Assembly: GCA_015064955.1 (NCBI GenBank)
Contig: SVRD01000012.1
Span: forward strand, 1-55,449
Direction of reading: 5' to 3'
DNA: 55,449 nt
DNA from: Oscillospiraceae bacterium
GTDB taxonomy: Bacteria > Bacillota > Clostridia > Oscillospirales > CAG-382
Part shown: positions 15,552 to 24,036 of the stretch, piece by piece
Layout: the number at the start of each line of letters is the position of its first letter
Position numbering within the stretch: position 1 is the stretch's first letter
Position numbers and translations under genes: made by a program
Notes under the pieces: generated by a model
What the model saw: the letters and a program-made list of their open reading frames with translations, nothing else
What the model was told of the DNA's origin: nothing
Database searches by the model: none

Positions 15552-16583
15552 TTATACCGAAAGCAAGCTTTTGATAAAACACTCGGTATATTCATCGAGC
15601 AAATCAAAATTCATCGCGGGGATATAGACCGATTCGAGCTCGGAATGAAGAATCTTTGCCTCTTTCAGTGATTGAAAAGCATCTTCTTCGAGCGCAATCG
15701 CGAGATTCGTGAGCGTTTTCATTCTCGCCTTGCATTCGGCAAGCTTTGATACGTCGGTAAATCGGCGGGTGTTGATATTGCGCTCGTTCTTATAAGAACG
15801 GCAGGGCGGAATTGCGAGTGTCGTGACGAGAGTTTTGTCTTCTTCAAGAAACACCGCATCGTAAAAGGCACTGTCTGTCGGCGAACAGGAGGCAATAAAC
15901 CCGCAACCGCGCTCATCGAGCAGTCTGACAAGCGAGCGCATATATTCCTCTCCGCCGCAACCGCAAACGCGGTAAAGAGTATTTATGTCCTCAAAGCAGG
16001 GCAATATCTTTTTTCCGTCGGCAGTGTTTGCCGATGTGAATATGGTCCTTTTTCTTCCCTTTTCGCAATTATGCCTGTCGGCGAACGAGAAAATACATTT
16101 ATCGAGCCGTTCTCTGTCGATAGCGGGTAATATCAACCCTCTTTTCAAATCGTTTACCGTTCCGAGCGCGCTCAGCGAGCGGTATGCATCGGCATATTTT
16201 TGGCTTTTTCTGTCGGTAAGCGATATTATTTCCTCGCGGTGCGGCAAAAGCTTCTTTTCGTCCCAAAACTGCCCGAGATTAATGATCGATTCGCGCACGC
16301 AAGGGTATTTGACGTCCATAATATGCGGCGAGGTGCCGTCGGCAATCGCGGCATTTATATCCTTTATAATAACACCGTCCAACGATTCACTGTCGGCAGA
16401 GCAGCGTATGATGTCGACCTCCATTCCCTTTTCCGCCGCACGCGATGCCACACGGCGCATAAGAGTTGATTTTCCGCAACCGCTCGAGCCCTTTAAAATG
16501 TATATGCGGTCAAGACCGCCGAAGCATTCGTCAAAAATAGATTCAAAGCCGTTTCTCGTATTTGCGGCGGCAAAAAATTCCAT
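15552..16583 (-). CDS. P-loop ATPase of the PRK06851-like family
   Basis: A 343-residue protein with a clear Walker A motif (LKGSSGCGKSTLM, about 31-43) near the N-terminus and a second, degenerate half beginning around residue 175 (FTSANTADGKKILPC). This two-lobed layout matches Clostridia ATP-binding proteins annotated PRK06851, whose role is unknown; some are linked to sporulation. The sporulation-rich surroundings fit but do not prove such a role. It is separated by 48 bases from the downstream TIGR04086-type gene on the same strand. Confidence 0.75.
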   Translation of the reverse strand: MEFFAAANTRNGFESIFDECFGGLDRIYILKGSSGCGKSTLMRRVASRAAEKGMEVDIIRCSADSESLDGVIIKDINAAIADGTSPHIMDVKYPCVRESIINLGQFWDEKKLLPHREEIISLTDRKSQKYADAYRSLSALGTVNDLKRGLILPAIDRERLDKCIFSFADRHNCEKGRKRTIFTSANTADGKKILPCFEDINTLYRVCGCGGEEYMRSLVRLLDERGCGFIASCSPTDSAFYDAVFLEEDKTLVTTLAIPPCRSYKNERNINTRRFTDVSKLAECKARMKTLTNLAIALEEDAFQSLKEAKILHSELESVYIPAMNFDLLDEYTECFIKSLLSV

Positions 16584-16768
16584 AATATCACTCCCGAATT
16601 ACTGTTTATATGTTTGTCGGTTCTGTATTATTTTATGCAGATATCGCCAAACGGGTTTAAAACAGCGCGGAAATATGATAAAATATCAAAAAAGATTACA
16701 GTATTTTTGAATTTTGACGTCTTTATGGGTGAAGAGCTCTTTGCGAATCCGCTTTGAAGGAGGTATAT

Positions 16769-17356
16769 ATGAGCCGAACACAAGAAAACGCTTTGCTGTC
16801 TGATGAAGCCATAATCGAGCTGTATTTCGCACGCAACGAAAAGGCGATCGCCGAAACCGAGCGTAAATACCGTGATTATCTTTTCAAAACGGCAAACAAT
16901 ATTCTCTTGAACGAAGCCGACAGTGAGGAATGCATAAATGACACCTATTTGAAGGTATGGAACGCCATTCCCCCGACACGTCCCAAGATATTCCGCGCAT
17001 TTTTGGCAAAGATAACGCGAAACATCGCGTTTGACAAATGTCGCTCGGAAAGCCGAAAAAAGCGTTCTTCCAATAACAAAACGCTTTCATTCGACGAATT
17101 GGAGGGATTTGTTTCAAGCAACAGCACGCCCGAAACCGAGCTTGAATCCAAAGCGATAACCGAAACTGTAAATAGATATCTCCGCGAAGCGAACGACAAA
17201 AAGCTATATATTTTTATCAGCCGCTATTTCTTTGCAATATCTATTTCCGATATTGCGCAAAAGCTGAATTGCAGCGAATCCTCTGTGAACAAGACAGTCG
17301 CAGAAATTAAAAAGGAACTGCGGCAAAGGTTTGAAAGCGAGGGTATTGATATATGA
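16769..17356 (+). CDS. ECF-like sigma-70 family sigma factor
   Basis: The ATG at 16769 is preceded by AAGGAGG; the upstream TTG at 16754 would overlap the RBS. The 195 residues show region 2 (YRDYLFKTANNILLNEADSEECINDTYLKVWN, then FLAKITRNIAFD) and region 4 (SISDIAQKLNCSESSVNKTVAEIKKELRQR). Region 3 is missing, as in ECF sigmas. The gene overlaps the next by ATGA, so the downstream membrane protein is its likely anti-sigma or sensor. Confidence 0.9.
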   Translation: MSRTQENALLSDEAIIELYFARNEKAIAETERKYRDYLFKTANNILLNEADSEECINDTYLKVWNAIPPTRPKIFRAFLAKITRNIAFDKCRSESRKKRSSNNKTLSFDELEGFVSSNSTPETELESKAITETVNRYLREANDKKLYIFISRYFFAISISDIAQKLNCSESSVNKTVAEIKKELRQRFESEGIDI

Positions 17357-18996
17357 ATAAATTCTTGAACGCAGTCGGGCAAATAGATGAAGAATTGCTC
17401 GACAAATATGACAAAATAGAAAAAACGCTTGTTCCGCAAAGGAAGAACCGACGTGTTTTGAAAGCCTTATCGATCGCAGCTTGCTTTTGTATTATCGTCG
17501 GCTCGGTTATAGCGGTATTAAGCATCGGCGATGAGCCCGAAATCCCATTTTACAGCGATATAACAAGCTCAAGCTCAAGCTTCGAGAGCAGTAAGCCCGA
17601 AGCCGAAAACTCGTCTGTCGCATCGGGCGACGTATCCGGACTTGTTTCAAATCCCGAGCAAAGCGAGATTACCGATATAACCTCGCAGGGCGGCGATAAT
17701 TCACAAAACAGCGAGTATTCACAGCCCGACGAAAGCTCGCAGGGCGACATTTCGGGCGGAGAAACCTCCATTCCGACACCGCCTTCCGAATTAAACTACA
17801 CGATGAGCAACGAGCCGTTATGGCTTAATCCGGTGCTTGCGGGCGCAACACAGGGCGGTTCGGGACTGACGGAAGAACAAGCACCGCCTTACGTACTGTT
17901 CGGTATGGGCATGACGGCAGTCGGCAAGGTACAGCAGATATTACCGGATACCTACGCACGATTGGGTGCGAGTACGGCAGAGCTGAGATACCGTGTTATA
18001 GTAATGGAGATAACCGAATCGGTTTACGGACAAAATCTACCGAACGAAATATTTCTTACCGTTCCGAGCTATTTAGACGTAAACGCGCTTTTGAATTACG
18101 ATCAAATACTTTTTGCCTTCAAGCAAAAGGGTTTTGAAAATTACGTTCTTGCAAACGAAACGCAAAAACGCGCAGAGGCTTTTTCGATGATGTTTGAAAC
18201 GGTACCGGGGTATGCCGACTTCTGCTTTGTTCCGTTTACCGACGGGGTGTTGGATATTTCGCTGTGGCGTGAAAATGGCTGGAAAAATTACTTTTACGAA
18301 GAAAAATATCTGATCGAATTTTTTGACGATCACTGCAATTTCCTTGTTATGAGCGGTGACACGTTGGAGCAGGCAAAGCAAAACGTTCTGAATTACTTGA
18401 GCGATATGTACCATATGCCACTTGACCGTGTTTTGTATTCCAAAATATTTGCATTCGACGATGCAAAAGCGGTTTTGGCACACTGCAAGCCGTTTGAAAA
18501 CGGAATCTATTCACAGGAGGCATACGTACAAAACGGCTCGGCAATATTCTTTGAACGCTATATTTACGGATTTGCAACGAACGAAATGATACGCATATCC
18601 GAAAAGGATAATAATGCAACCTATTACGGCGAACGGTTTACCGAGGAGGAAATCGAAAAGCTACCCAATATTGCGCACTTCTTTGAAAATACCGATATTG
18701 ATTCTCTATCGCCTATGCATACCGATATTACCGATAAGCTTACTGTAAGCAAGGCTATGATTGCCGGCAAATATATTAAATACGGCGGAAAAATATATTC
18801 GGTTGCCCGTATCGGCTGGAAAATCATAGACGACAGAAACTGGTACTGTAACGACAACACCTATTTCCTTATCTCCGAAGACGGAAGCGCAACGCTTATC
18901 GACCGCGAGGAATTAAGAGAGCTTACGGGCGGCGATTCCTTTGTAACAAGCTTTGAATACAATGTATTTCAGGAAGAAGTAGAAACACTCGAGTGA
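17353..18996 (+). CDS. Membrane-anchored extracytoplasmic protein coupled to the sigma factor (putative anti-sigma)
   Basis: The start overlaps the sigma stop (ATGA), which implies translational coupling. The 547 residues are a short cytoplasmic part (1-33), one membrane helix (about 34-55, ALSIAACFCIIVGSVIAVL), a serine/glutamate-rich linker (70-145), and a large outer domain with no recognised family. In paired sigma operons such a protein normally holds the sigma factor and responds to an outside signal. The cytoplasmic segment (LNAVGQIDEELLDKYDKIEK) resembles the short N-termini of Clostridia anti-sigma partners. The role is inferred from coupling and topology. Confidence 0.75.
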   Translation: MNKFLNAVGQIDEELLDKYDKIEKTLVPQRKNRRVLKALSIAACFCIIVGSVIAVLSIGDEPEIPFYSDITSSSSSFESSKPEAENSSVASGDVSGLVSNPEQSEITDITSQGGDNSQNSEYSQPDESSQGDISGGETSIPTPPSELNYTMSNEPLWLNPVLAGATQGGSGLTEEQAPPYVLFGMGMTAVGKVQQILPDTYARLGASTAELRYRVIVMEITESVYGQNLPNEIFLTVPSYLDVNALLNYDQILFAFKQKGFENYVLANETQKRAEAFSMMFETVPGYADFCFVPFTDGVLDISLWRENGWKNYFYEEKYLIEFFDDHCNFLVMSGDTLEQAKQNVLNYLSDMYHMPLDRVLYSKIFAFDDAKAVLAHCKPFENGIYSQEAYVQNGSAIFFERYIYGFATNEMIRISEKDNNATYYGERFTEEEIEKLPNIAHFFENTDIDSLSPMHTDITDKLTVSKAMIAGKYIKYGGKIYSVARIGWKIIDDRNWYCNDNTYFLISEDGSATLIDREELRELTGGDSFVTSFEYNVFQEEVETLE

Positions 18997-19000
18997 ACGA

Positions 19001-19030
19001 AAAAGAGGTTGCGATTTGCAACCTCTTTTT
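19001..19030 (+). terminator. Terminator of the sigma/anti-sigma operon
   Basis: AAAAGAGGTTGC and GCAACCTCTTTT are perfect 12-base arms around GATTT, followed by T. It is shared with the convergent oxidoreductase gene at 19039. Confidence 0.88.
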
Positions 19031-19038
19031 TATGTGAT

Positions 19039-20094
19039 TTAGAAATTCTGTCTATGTGCTTCACGGATAATTGCGAGCTGTTGGCGGACCTGATAAAGCT
19101 TGATATCGTGCTCTCTGCCCTCGGTGAAGAGCGAATAGATCTGGTCGTAATAGGTTTGAACAGCCGCGATAAAGGGTGCCTGAGGATCGCCGTCCCAAGC
19201 CTCCTCGTACCATTTGAGCGATTCGGAGCAATATGCGGGAAGCTTTTCCTCGCCCATAGTGAGTGATTCACGGATAAGGTGCTGCTCGGGTGCTTCCTCT
19301 TCCTTGAAATACTTCCAATCAATATGCGCCATATTGCCCTTCAGCGTACCGCGTGTGCCCTCTACCTTATAGGTATATGCGGGGTAAGCGTCGCAGGAGG
19401 AAATATCGAGATCGATAATCGGTCTGTCGGGTGCTTTGAGGATAAGCTTGCAATAATCCTCGGCGTCGCCGAAGGTGTTGCAACGGTCCATATGGCAGAA
19501 TACTTGGGGCATACCGTCGTAATAATCGAGAATATTAAGTGCCTGATCGAGCGGATGAGGACCGGTATTTGCCAGATTGCCGCCGTTGAGATCAAGACAG
19601 CACTGCCAGTCCCAACGTCTTGCAAAGCCGTTGAACTGAATGCCAACGTGAACGATTCTGCCCAAAACGCCCGAGGCGATAACCTCTTTTACCTTTAAGA
19701 AATAGTTTGCGAATCTGCTTTGCTGGAATACCAAGAGCTTCAATCCCTTTTCCTCGGCGATGGAAACGAGGATATCGTATTCCTCAACGGTGGGCACAAA
19801 GGGCTTTTCGCAAAGAACGTTGAAGCCGTGCTCCAAAAGATCCTTGGTTACAGAATAGTGGAAATTGCTGGGAAGCGAGTTTACGACAAGGTCGATATCA
19901 TCGCGGTTGAGGATTTCCTTGTAATCGGCATATACGTCACAGCCGTATTCCTCTGCGGCGCGCTCACGGCGAATCTCCATTTGGTCGACGACCGCAACGA
20001 CCTTGAAGCGTTCGGTGTCCTTTTTAAGATGCAAGCCGTGAATATCTCTGCCGCTTCTGCCTTGACCTAGTATCGCAATACGAATCTGTTTCAT
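19039..20094 (-). CDS. Gfo/Idh/MocA-family NAD(P)-dependent oxidoreductase
   Basis: A 351-residue dehydrogenase. The N-terminal Rossmann fold begins IRIAILGQGRSGRDIHGLHL, with the GxGxxG element. The family motif CEKPF is at about residue 95 (NVLCEKPFVPT), with the catalytic-type lysine. The C-terminal alpha/beta domain (GGNLANTGPHPLDQALNI) carries the DxxxH-like substrate site. Members oxidise sugars or inositols. The substrate is not evident from neighbours, which are unrelated. Confidence 0.92.
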   Translation of the reverse strand: MKQIRIAILGQGRSGRDIHGLHLKKDTERFKVVAVVDQMEIRRERAAEEYGCDVYADYKEILNRDDIDLVVNSLPSNFHYSVTKDLLEHGFNVLCEKPFVPTVEEYDILVSIAEEKGLKLLVFQQSRFANYFLKVKEVIASGVLGRIVHVGIQFNGFARRWDWQCCLDLNGGNLANTGPHPLDQALNILDYYDGMPQVFCHMDRCNTFGDAEDYCKLILKAPDRPIIDLDISSCDAYPAYTYKVEGTRGTLKGNMAHIDWKYFKEEEAPEQHLIRESLTMGEEKLPAYCSESLKWYEEAWDGDPQAPFIAAVQTYYDQIYSLFTEGREHDIKLYQVRQQLAIIREAHRQNF

Positions 20095-20168
20095 TTCAAA
20101 AAGCTCCTTTGCGTTAATTACAAATTACTGTGCTTTTATTTTATCAAAACAGATTCAAAAAGTAAAGT

Positions 20169-20774
20169 CTATTCGTGTTCTTTAATCGAATTTTTTTCGA
20201 TTATCGAAACCGAATATTCCTTTTCGCGCTCATTCTCGCGGGAATAAAAAACGATATCGCCGTTTTTATACGAAAACTGCTCTCTGTCGATATGCTTTAT
20301 GTCGAGCTCGGGATATTTTTCAAGAAGCTTTGATTTCAGCTCCTTTTCGGGCATAAAATAGGAAATTTTGCATTTTGTGCCGAATTCGCGCTCCCAAACC
20401 TGCGTTTTCCTTTCCCTGCGTATCCTGCCCTGCCCGTCGGAAATCGAAATATCCAAAGCAACCGAAAGAATATTACTGTCCTCGTTTACGATGTCATATC
20501 TCATCACCGCCGAATAAGGCAAAAACGATGCCGGATCGAGCGAAAAAGCCTCACTTGCGGATTTAAAAAGCTCTCCCCTTGCGTGCTCGGCGAGTCCGAG
20601 TGCAAGCTTTTTATAAAAGGGAGCGGCGAAAACCGCAAGCGGATCGTTTTTTCGGCATTTGATATCGGGATATTTCAGATTGAGCTTCAAGAGCAGATTC
20701 CCCTGCCCGTCGCTCAATTCTTCCTTTATTATTCCCTCGAGTATCTCGGTCTTTTTGTTTTTTGTAAAAAGCAT
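20169..20774 (-). CDS. Hypothetical protein downstream of the GerA-family gene
   Basis: A 201-residue soluble protein with no signal peptide. It contains short charged strands and a C-terminal FYSRENEREKEYSVSIIEK. I do not recognise the family. The ATG at 20774 is chosen because GGTGATT lies directly upstream; the GTG nine bases earlier would include it. The gap from the GerA-family gene is 54 bases on the same strand, so they are probably co-transcribed. It occupies the place of a GerB or GerC gene but resembles neither. Confidence 0.65.
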   Translation of the reverse strand: MLFTKNKKTEILEGIIKEELSDGQGNLLLKLNLKYPDIKCRKNDPLAVFAAPFYKKLALGLAEHARGELFKSASEAFSLDPASFLPYSAVMRYDIVNEDSNILSVALDISISDGQGRIRRERKTQVWEREFGTKCKISYFMPEKELKSKLLEKYPELDIKHIDREQFSYKNGDIVFYSRENEREKEYSVSIIEKNSIKEHE

Positions 20775-20828
20775 ATTAATCACCGAAAATATTCTATTCG
20801 GCGGCGATCCTCAATATGCGAAAAGACA

Positions 20829-22238
20829 TTATTCCTTATTCAGCTTCTCACGTCTGCCGAGTGCCCTTTTCGGCCAACAAAAGATAAAATCGCGCATTCC
20901 CTTTTTATCGAACGGTACGAGCGGATACATATAATGCACGCCGAAGCTCCTTTTAAAGCAAAGCGACAGAAAGAAAAGCACTGCCGAAAGGACAAGTCCG
21001 TATATCCCGAAAAGCTCGCTTGCAACAAGTGTAAACAGCCTCGTCAGAACGATAACGTACATATACGCGGGCGAAATAAAGGCGCACACTGCCGCAAGCG
21101 CAACGATTATCACTCCGACCGACGAAACGATACCCGCCTCGACCGCAGTGTTACCCAAAACTATCGAGCCGACAAGCCCGACCGCATCGCCGACGGTGCG
21201 AGGCATACGCACACCCACCTCGCGCAGTAATTCAAAAAGGGTCAGAATCCCGATTATCTCCCAAAAAAACGATATCGGGATATCCTTGCGCGATTCGGAA
21301 ATAAGCCCGTAAAGCTCTTCAGGCATCGCCGACGGATTGCGGTTGACCACGGTGCAAAGCACGGCGGGAGCAAATATCGCCGTTATAAACGCGACGAGCC
21401 GAAGAATTCTTATAAAGGTCGCATAAAACGGTGTATGCAAATAATCCTCGGAGGATTGCAGACTTTCGGCAAAAACATAAGGCAGAGTCAGCACAAACGG
21501 GCTTCCGTCGACGATTATCGCGATTCTGCCCGCCATAAGCTTGCTCGCCGCCTTATCGACCTTTTCGGTGCTTCCGCAGGTCGGCAAAAGATTGTTTGAT
21601 CGCCCCTCCAAAAGCATCGAAATATTCGCGCTGTCGGTTATCACCGATGCATCGAGCGAATCTATCCTTTTGCCAAGCGAGCCGACAAGTCTTTCGTCTG
21701 CCCTGCCCGAAACGTACGCCATTATCACCTTGGTTTGCGAAACACTGCCGACAGTAAAGCGCTTGAATTTCAAATCGCTCGTGCGGATATATTTCCGAAT
21801 CAACGTCATATTCGTTTCGGCGTCCTCGACAAATCCCGCCTTCGGTCCGCGCACGGTAACGTCGCTCGACGGCTCCTCGACACTTCTGCCGTGGGTGGTC
21901 TCTGCATTTGCAAGCACAAACGAAGCACCGCTTTGGTTTTCGATCGCAACGATAACCTCTCCCCTCACCGCACCGCTTGCCGCCTCTGCGGGATTTTTTA
22001 TATCGGTAATATTGGGGCATTCGAGCAAAGATACGAGCCCGCGCCCGAATTCGATTTCATTACATTTTTGAAGCGGTCTCAAAAGACGCTCCGAAATATA
22101 ATCGCGCGAGGTAATACCCTTTATAAACATAAGGGCGAATCTCCCCTCACTGCGATTGCCGATATAGCACACAAAATCGTCGCAATCCTTTAATTTCTCC
22201 GACACCTCGGCGACAAATCCGTCCAAATCGCTTTTCAT
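20829..22238 (-). CDS. GerA-family spore germination protein
   Basis: A 469-residue integral membrane protein homologous to the A subunits of nutrient germinant receptors and to SpoVAF. The N-terminal cytosolic part contains FVLANAETTHGRSVEEPSSDVTVRGPK and GFVEDAETNMTLIRKYIRT, both hallmarks of the GerA family. The membrane half (about 275-450) holds four or more helices, with PFVLTLPYVFAESLQSSEDYL before them. No GerB (permease) or GerC (lipoprotein) gene accompanies it. The usual tricistron is therefore incomplete here, and SpoVAF-like function is possible. GGGAG precedes the ATG. Confidence 0.92.
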   Translation of the reverse strand: MKSDLDGFVAEVSEKLKDCDDFVCYIGNRSEGRFALMFIKGITSRDYISERLLRPLQKCNEIEFGRGLVSLLECPNITDIKNPAEAASGAVRGEVIVAIENQSGASFVLANAETTHGRSVEEPSSDVTVRGPKAGFVEDAETNMTLIRKYIRTSDLKFKRFTVGSVSQTKVIMAYVSGRADERLVGSLGKRIDSLDASVITDSANISMLLEGRSNNLLPTCGSTEKVDKAASKLMAGRIAIIVDGSPFVLTLPYVFAESLQSSEDYLHTPFYATFIRILRLVAFITAIFAPAVLCTVVNRNPSAMPEELYGLISESRKDIPISFFWEIIGILTLFELLREVGVRMPRTVGDAVGLVGSIVLGNTAVEAGIVSSVGVIIVALAAVCAFISPAYMYVIVLTRLFTLVASELFGIYGLVLSAVLFFLSLCFKRSFGVHYMYPLVPFDKKGMRDFIFCWPKRALGRREKLNKE

Positions 22239-22305
22239 AGATTTCTCCCTTGTCTTTTTTATTATTTATTCCCTTAATCTGCCGATTTTATCGCAAGAAA
22301 AACTA

Positions 22306-22334
22306 TTGACATAATTCGTTGGATAATATAAAAT
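22306..22334 (+). promoter_or_regulatory. Sigma-A-like promoter for the LytM-domain gene
   Basis: TTGACA (22306-22311), 17 bases and TAAAAT (22329-22334) lie 31 bases before the ATG at 22365. A SpoIIQ-type gene would be expected to use sigma-F, so this may not be the only promoter. Confidence 0.6.
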
Positions 22335-22364
22335 AGTGTAGAATACAGGATCCGGAGGAGCTTT

Positions 22365-23987
22365 ATGGCAAACAGCAAAAGAAAAAACAGAGGCAACGGC
22401 ATTTTGATTGCATTTTTGTGTCTGCCGCTTGCGGTTATATTTTGCTTTACGATATATTATTCTTCGCTTGACAGCGTAAACAAGGTTACGCTGAGCACCC
22501 CGAGCGCAGATTCTGTTTCCTTTGAATCCGAAAGCGAGGTAAGCTTTTTCGTTTCTATGCTGAAAAACGCTCTGCCGATAAGCTCGGCAATGCGTGACGT
22601 TTCGGGCGAAGATCCGGTTTACATAACTTTGCACCCCGGTGACGATCCTCTCGAATACAAGCTCTACCCCTCGCTGAATCTTTCGGGCTGTCTGCTTATC
22701 GACCCCGAGGGCGACCTTTTCGTGCTTGAGACCGAAACCGCGAAAAAGCTTTTGCTCAGAAGCGAGTTCGATTATTTATATTCCTCCTATTTCCTCCCCA
22801 CCCTTTCGGTTGTCAGCGGTGAAAACGAATATAACGTTGCGCCTATCGACTGCAGTTGGGAATATTACAAGACCGACGGAAACAAATATTCCTACACCCC
22901 CGAAGCGTTGTCCGACGGCAGCGAGACGTTTGTTATATTAAAAGGGCTCGATAACTATTTGAAATTCACGCCCGACGGCGAAGTGCGCCCCTATGAAATG
23001 ACCGATATCTCCTATATCGCCGACAACGGAAGCGAATATTCGATAAAGGATATTTCCCAGCTCGACCTTTCGTTCGATACCGTGCTCGACGTTTCGTTTT
23101 CGGTGAATTGGAGCGGAATGAACGGCGCGCAGGCATCGGGCAACGCGAAATACAAGTTCAAAATAATCTATGATATTCCCGCAACTATAACCCTTTCGGC
23201 AAACGAGCTTACCGCGGGCGACGTGCTCGTGCTCAACGCGACACACCTCAACGAAAGCGAGGAATTTTCGTTGAAGACCGCCCTCAACACCGCCTCACTC
23301 AAATTCGGTATGACCGACAAGAGCAAGGGTGTCGCACTGCTTCCGATCGGACTTGCAAACAAATCCGGCGAATACACACTCGAGATCATTACGGGTGTCG
23401 GAAGCATAAACGAAACAATCAAGGTAAACGACCGCGAAAGCACCGCCTGGATTCCTATCGACGTTACTACCGAGCAATACGAGGAAATGCTTTCCACCGC
23501 GAAAATGCAGGAATTCCGGGATACGATAGCGGCGGCAACTTCATCGCGCCCCGAAGAAAACCACTTTAATTTCGAGACCGGCAAGCTTAACCGCCCCGTC
23601 GGCGACAAAGTACCTGTATTTACGTTCGGTCAAACGATAAATCTCGGCACAACGAGTGCCGACGGCGATTCGGGCGAGCGTATATGTGAGGGTGTCGTTT
23701 ATGAGCTCGATGCAGGCACCTCGGTGCGCTCGGCACAGTCGGGCAAGGTCGTATTCAGCGGCAATCTCGCCCCCACGGGCAACACCGTTATCGTTTATCA
23801 CGGCTATGGCATTTACAGCTATTATTACCACCTCGAAGAATTGATCGTTCAGGTCGGATATACCTTGAACGACGGTGAAATTCTCGGCAAGGCGGGAACG
23901 AGCGGATTTACCAACGGCAAAACCGTTTTGCACTATGCAATCAGCATCGACGGAGTTTTTGTCGACCCGATGTGGTTTTATAATTAA
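22365..23987 (+). CDS. Membrane-anchored degenerate LytM (M23) protein, SpoIIQ-like
   Basis: A 540-residue protein with one N-terminal membrane helix (GILIAFLCLPLAVIFCFTIYY), a long outer region with two beta-rich domains, and a C-terminal M23/LytM fold (about 440-540). The HxGxD metal motif is absent (CEGVVYELDAG in its place) and the HxH motif is reduced to VLH. SYYYHLEEL keeps the middle histidine. SpoIIQ of Bacillus likewise has an incomplete site and acts as a structural partner of SpoIIIAH across the engulfing septum. The nearby spore genes support that reading, but the protein is about twice the length of SpoIIQ, so the assignment is tentative. Confidence 0.7.
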   Translation: MANSKRKNRGNGILIAFLCLPLAVIFCFTIYYSSLDSVNKVTLSTPSADSVSFESESEVSFFVSMLKNALPISSAMRDVSGEDPVYITLHPGDDPLEYKLYPSLNLSGCLLIDPEGDLFVLETETAKKLLLRSEFDYLYSSYFLPTLSVVSGENEYNVAPIDCSWEYYKTDGNKYSYTPEALSDGSETFVILKGLDNYLKFTPDGEVRPYEMTDISYIADNGSEYSIKDISQLDLSFDTVLDVSFSVNWSGMNGAQASGNAKYKFKIIYDIPATITLSANELTAGDVLVLNATHLNESEEFSLKTALNTASLKFGMTDKSKGVALLPIGLANKSGEYTLEIITGVGSINETIKVNDRESTAWIPIDVTTEQYEEMLSTAKMQEFRDTIAAATSSRPEENHFNFETGKLNRPVGDKVPVFTFGQTINLGTTSADGDSGERICEGVVYELDAGTSVRSAQSGKVVFSGNLAPTGNTVIVYHGYGIYSYYYHLEELIVQVGYTLNDGEILGKAGTSGFTNGKTVLHYAISIDGVFVDPMWFYN

Positions 23988-24000
23988 TAACGCAAAAGAA

Positions 24001-24033
24001 AAAGGCTCGGTTTAACCGAGCCTTTATTTTTTT
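24001..24033. terminator. Bidirectional terminator
   Basis: AAAGGCTCGG and CCGAGCCTTT are perfect arms around TTTAA, followed by ATTTTTTT on the plus strand. It sits between the convergent LytM-like gene and the aminotransferase. Confidence 0.88.
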
Positions 24034-24036
24034 GCT

